The notes beneath the pieces are model-generated. The model was not told the origin of the DNA. It made no database searches and saw only the letters and a list, made by a program, of their open reading frames with translations. Of a DNA stretch of 64,000 nt, positions 62,301 to 64,000 are shown one piece after another. The stretch lies in NCBI GenBank assembly GCA_914767715.1, contig OU612075.1, forward strand, positions 10,046,001 through 10,110,000, given 5' to 3'. Within the stretch, counting starts at the first letter, position 1. Each line of letters opens with the position of its first letter. This DNA is from Membranipora membranacea (lineage: Eukaryota > Bryozoa > Gymnolaemata > Cheilostomatida > Membraniporidae). Position numbers and translations under genes: made by a program.

Positions 62301-63504
62301 AGATCACAGGCTTTGATGACTTTATTGTATCTGGACCTGTCGTACTCCTGACCAAATAGTATATTATCTCTGACACTAGCTGTGAATATCCAGGGGGCCT
62401 GAGACGCGTAACTCATCTTACCATTAAGTCTGAGAAAACCTCTCAATCTAGGAATCTCCCCAAGCATCGCCATCAGAAGTGGAGTCTAGAAAAAAGAATT
62501 TTCCTATTATAGGTGCATCATATCAGCATAAAACATCAGTATTGGGACAAGCAATATCAATGCCTGTAAGATTTATGTTAAATTTCAACCGGTCACCCCT
62601 GTGCTTTAATACTACTCAAATATTGTACAAGTCTCAGCTAGTGGTATTTCATTATCAACCACCGACCAGCAAAGCAAACCAAAGCAACACCAGCAAAGTT
62701 TGTGTGCTTGAACCACAACTTGGAAATTTTTCCTCATAATAATGTGTTGACCATTCGAATAAATAATCATGATATTGCCACAAGTAATTATGAGGAGCAC
62801 TTGTCATACCTTGCCACTGCCTGGTGGACCGACTATGACGATCAGGTGCCCTCTGTTGATTGTAAAGTTGAGGGTTTGTAGTGACGCTGCATAGCTGATC
62901 TTATCTCCTGAGGCTGGAGGGAACGCTGAGAAGTTCTCAAACGACACCACGATATCCTCCGGTAACTTAATACCACACGAAGAGTATACATCATGGGACT
63001 TCTCCTCCAGTAACAAAAAATCCTGCAACAACAAAATTGAAATAGAATTTAATTTTGAGGATCAATTTTGGGCCGGTTGGCTCAGCCCACTTTTCATCTT
63101 TAGCATTGTAATACTAATCGATATACATCAGATGATTTCAACCATATGAGAGATCATTGCAGTAGATCTCATAACTGATCTGTTGTCGTGTAGAGAAAAA
63201 TACTCTATGGAAAAGAGCTTATCATAGCCTGTGTAATGACCTTTTTCAAACGATTTCACAACATTGAAAAAGTTGTGAAGTGAACAAAATTTTGTAACAG
63301 TACCAGATTTTTCAGGGAAGGCCTCACAATCTCTGACATCAGTTAATTACTGTTACACCATTGTGTGTGGAGAAAACTTAATATGTCTCTCACCTGAATT
63401 TTCTTAATAGTATTGAGAGCCTGTGATCCATAAAATATACCAAGCGGTATCATCAGGGTGATGCTGACCTTGAGTATGTCGAATAGAGCTAAGACTATGC
63501 AGAT
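53309..63504 (-). CDS. ABCC/MRP-type transporter with degenerate ATPase motifs (last 1016 residues, 18 exons)
   Basis: Exons: 63504-63394, 63022-62810, 62485-62294, 61856-61715, 61425-61289, 60870-60646, 60224-60034, 59424-59265, 58876-58751, 58349-58199, 57966-57724, 57102-56975, 56533-56348, 55967-55845, 55675-55553, 55176-55001, 54540-54345, 53536-53309. All phases agree, 3051 nt including TAA. Order: end of TMD1, NBD1 (about 60-265), linker, TMD2 (about 350-675), NBD2 (about 690-941), 75-residue tail. Closest in style to ABCC4/MRP4. NBD1 keeps Walker A (GPPGSGKT, 102-109) and Q-loop Gln (137), but its signature is LLFGQ (192-196) and its switch His is Gln (VTQQ, 249). NBD2 has GRTGAGKH (His 747 for the Mg-binding Ser/Thr), Glu 787 for the Q-loop Gln, LTVGQ signature (842-846), IIEE Walker B (Glu 867 for Asp) and Arg 899 for the switch His. 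TMD1 is beyond the window's end. Confidence 0.92.
54080..54344. repeat. Minisatellite starting at a splice donor of the ABCC gene
   Basis: Units of 20-24 bp around GACATGTGTGATATATACCAAGT, more diverged toward 54080. On the minus strand the array begins directly at the GT of exon 17 (54344). Confidence 0.8.
59838..60033. repeat. 16-bp minisatellite starting at a splice donor of the ABCC gene
   Basis: About 12 copies of ACCCAGAAACTTGAAT and variants. On the minus strand the array begins at the GT of the exon ending at 60034 (GTAAGTTTCTGGG), so the donor lies in the first unit. Confidence 0.85.
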
Positions 63505-64000
63505 CTGAAAATATAATTATTTGTTCACACACTACAGCCAGAGTTGTTCAAGATTAATGCATCATTAGTGAGTGAGAAAGATGACCTTTTAATTGGGTCA
63601 ACAGTAATCACAACTTACTGGTAAGCAATTAATGTAAACAAACTTATTTCTTATATGTGCACACTATAAAGTAAACATAGCAAATTTGAGAAAGCCCACT
63701 GAGTGGTACTTGCACGTGATGGTGGGAAAATTACAGCATTGTAATCACCCTGGGGGAGTAAATACTAGCAAGAATGACTGAACGCTAGCTAGCACCAATT
63801 GGTGGACCTTTTGTAAAATAATGAGGCAGAGCACATGTAAGCTAGCCATACATTTTACATATTTTAAAAATGTGCGAAAAGGCAAACGTTCACACCACAT
63901 GGGTAACCCAAAATACAGCACTTTGCCATTGACGTGGGTCTAACACTAACGTAAAGATTGTTTTCAGAATTGTTTTCAAAATTATTGTTGATGACTTTTC
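63505..64000. other. Intron of the ABCC gene to the window end
   Basis: No exon found; the next upstream exon is beyond the window. Contains a member of the AGCTAGC/GGGGGAGTAAATA dispersed repeat at about 63745-63805. Confidence 0.6.

Noticed and set aside
53309-63504. ABCC gene as a plain pseudogene
   Set aside because: Eighteen exons with intact borders, consistent phase and no stop argue against neutral decay despite the altered ATPase motifs.

Overview
This is a stretch of invertebrate animal nuclear genome. It is AT-rich, its genes are split by GT/AG introns, and it is dense with LINE debris, SINEs, fold-back elements and minisatellites. The protein families (an EDC4/Ge-1 decapping scaffold, BRICHOS-type membrane proteins, a clan-2-like cytochrome P450 and an ABCC/MRP exporter) point to a metazoan. 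A sponge or another early-branching invertebrate fits the gene style, but nothing here fixes the taxon.

Layout. 0-3.3 kb: last six exons of a P450 on the minus strand. 3.3-10.6 kb: LINE remnants (minus), a U2-like repeat, a palindrome, a mobile 14-bp minisatellite element and a tRNA-derived SINE. 10.6-15.9 kb: last seven exons of EDC4 on the plus strand, with a large AT minisatellite in one intron. 16-20.4 kb: LINE graveyard and two more copies of the 14-bp element. 22.0-35.0 kb: a minus-strand BRICHOS locus with two complete five-exon genes and an orphan, frame-broken tail exon; the second gene carries a 2-kb fold-back element in an intron. 35-44.4 kb: no gene seen, but a 2.6-kb higher-order repeat of a 9-bp unit beside a palindrome. 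44.4-48.8 kb: a seven-exon gene for a 265-residue secreted protein of no recognised family. 49-53 kb: two large inverted-repeat elements. 53.3 kb to the end: the last 18 exons of an ABCC transporter (minus), open at its 5' end.

I rebuilt the genes by hand from splice sites and reading phase. The two BRICHOS genes and the secreted protein close from start to stop. The P450, EDC4 and ABCC fragments each keep one continuous frame to the stop. This closure is the main evidence for them, since no database search was possible.

Most notable: (1) the ABCC exporter is intact as a reading frame, but its ATPase motifs are replaced at many key positions, concentrated at the normally catalytic nucleotide site; (2) the BRICHOS proteins end in Cys/His-rich tails behind a Bri2-like dibasic site, with a different tail in each copy; (3) the 5' halves of both EDC4 and the P450 should lie in the same LINE-filled interval, and neither was found.
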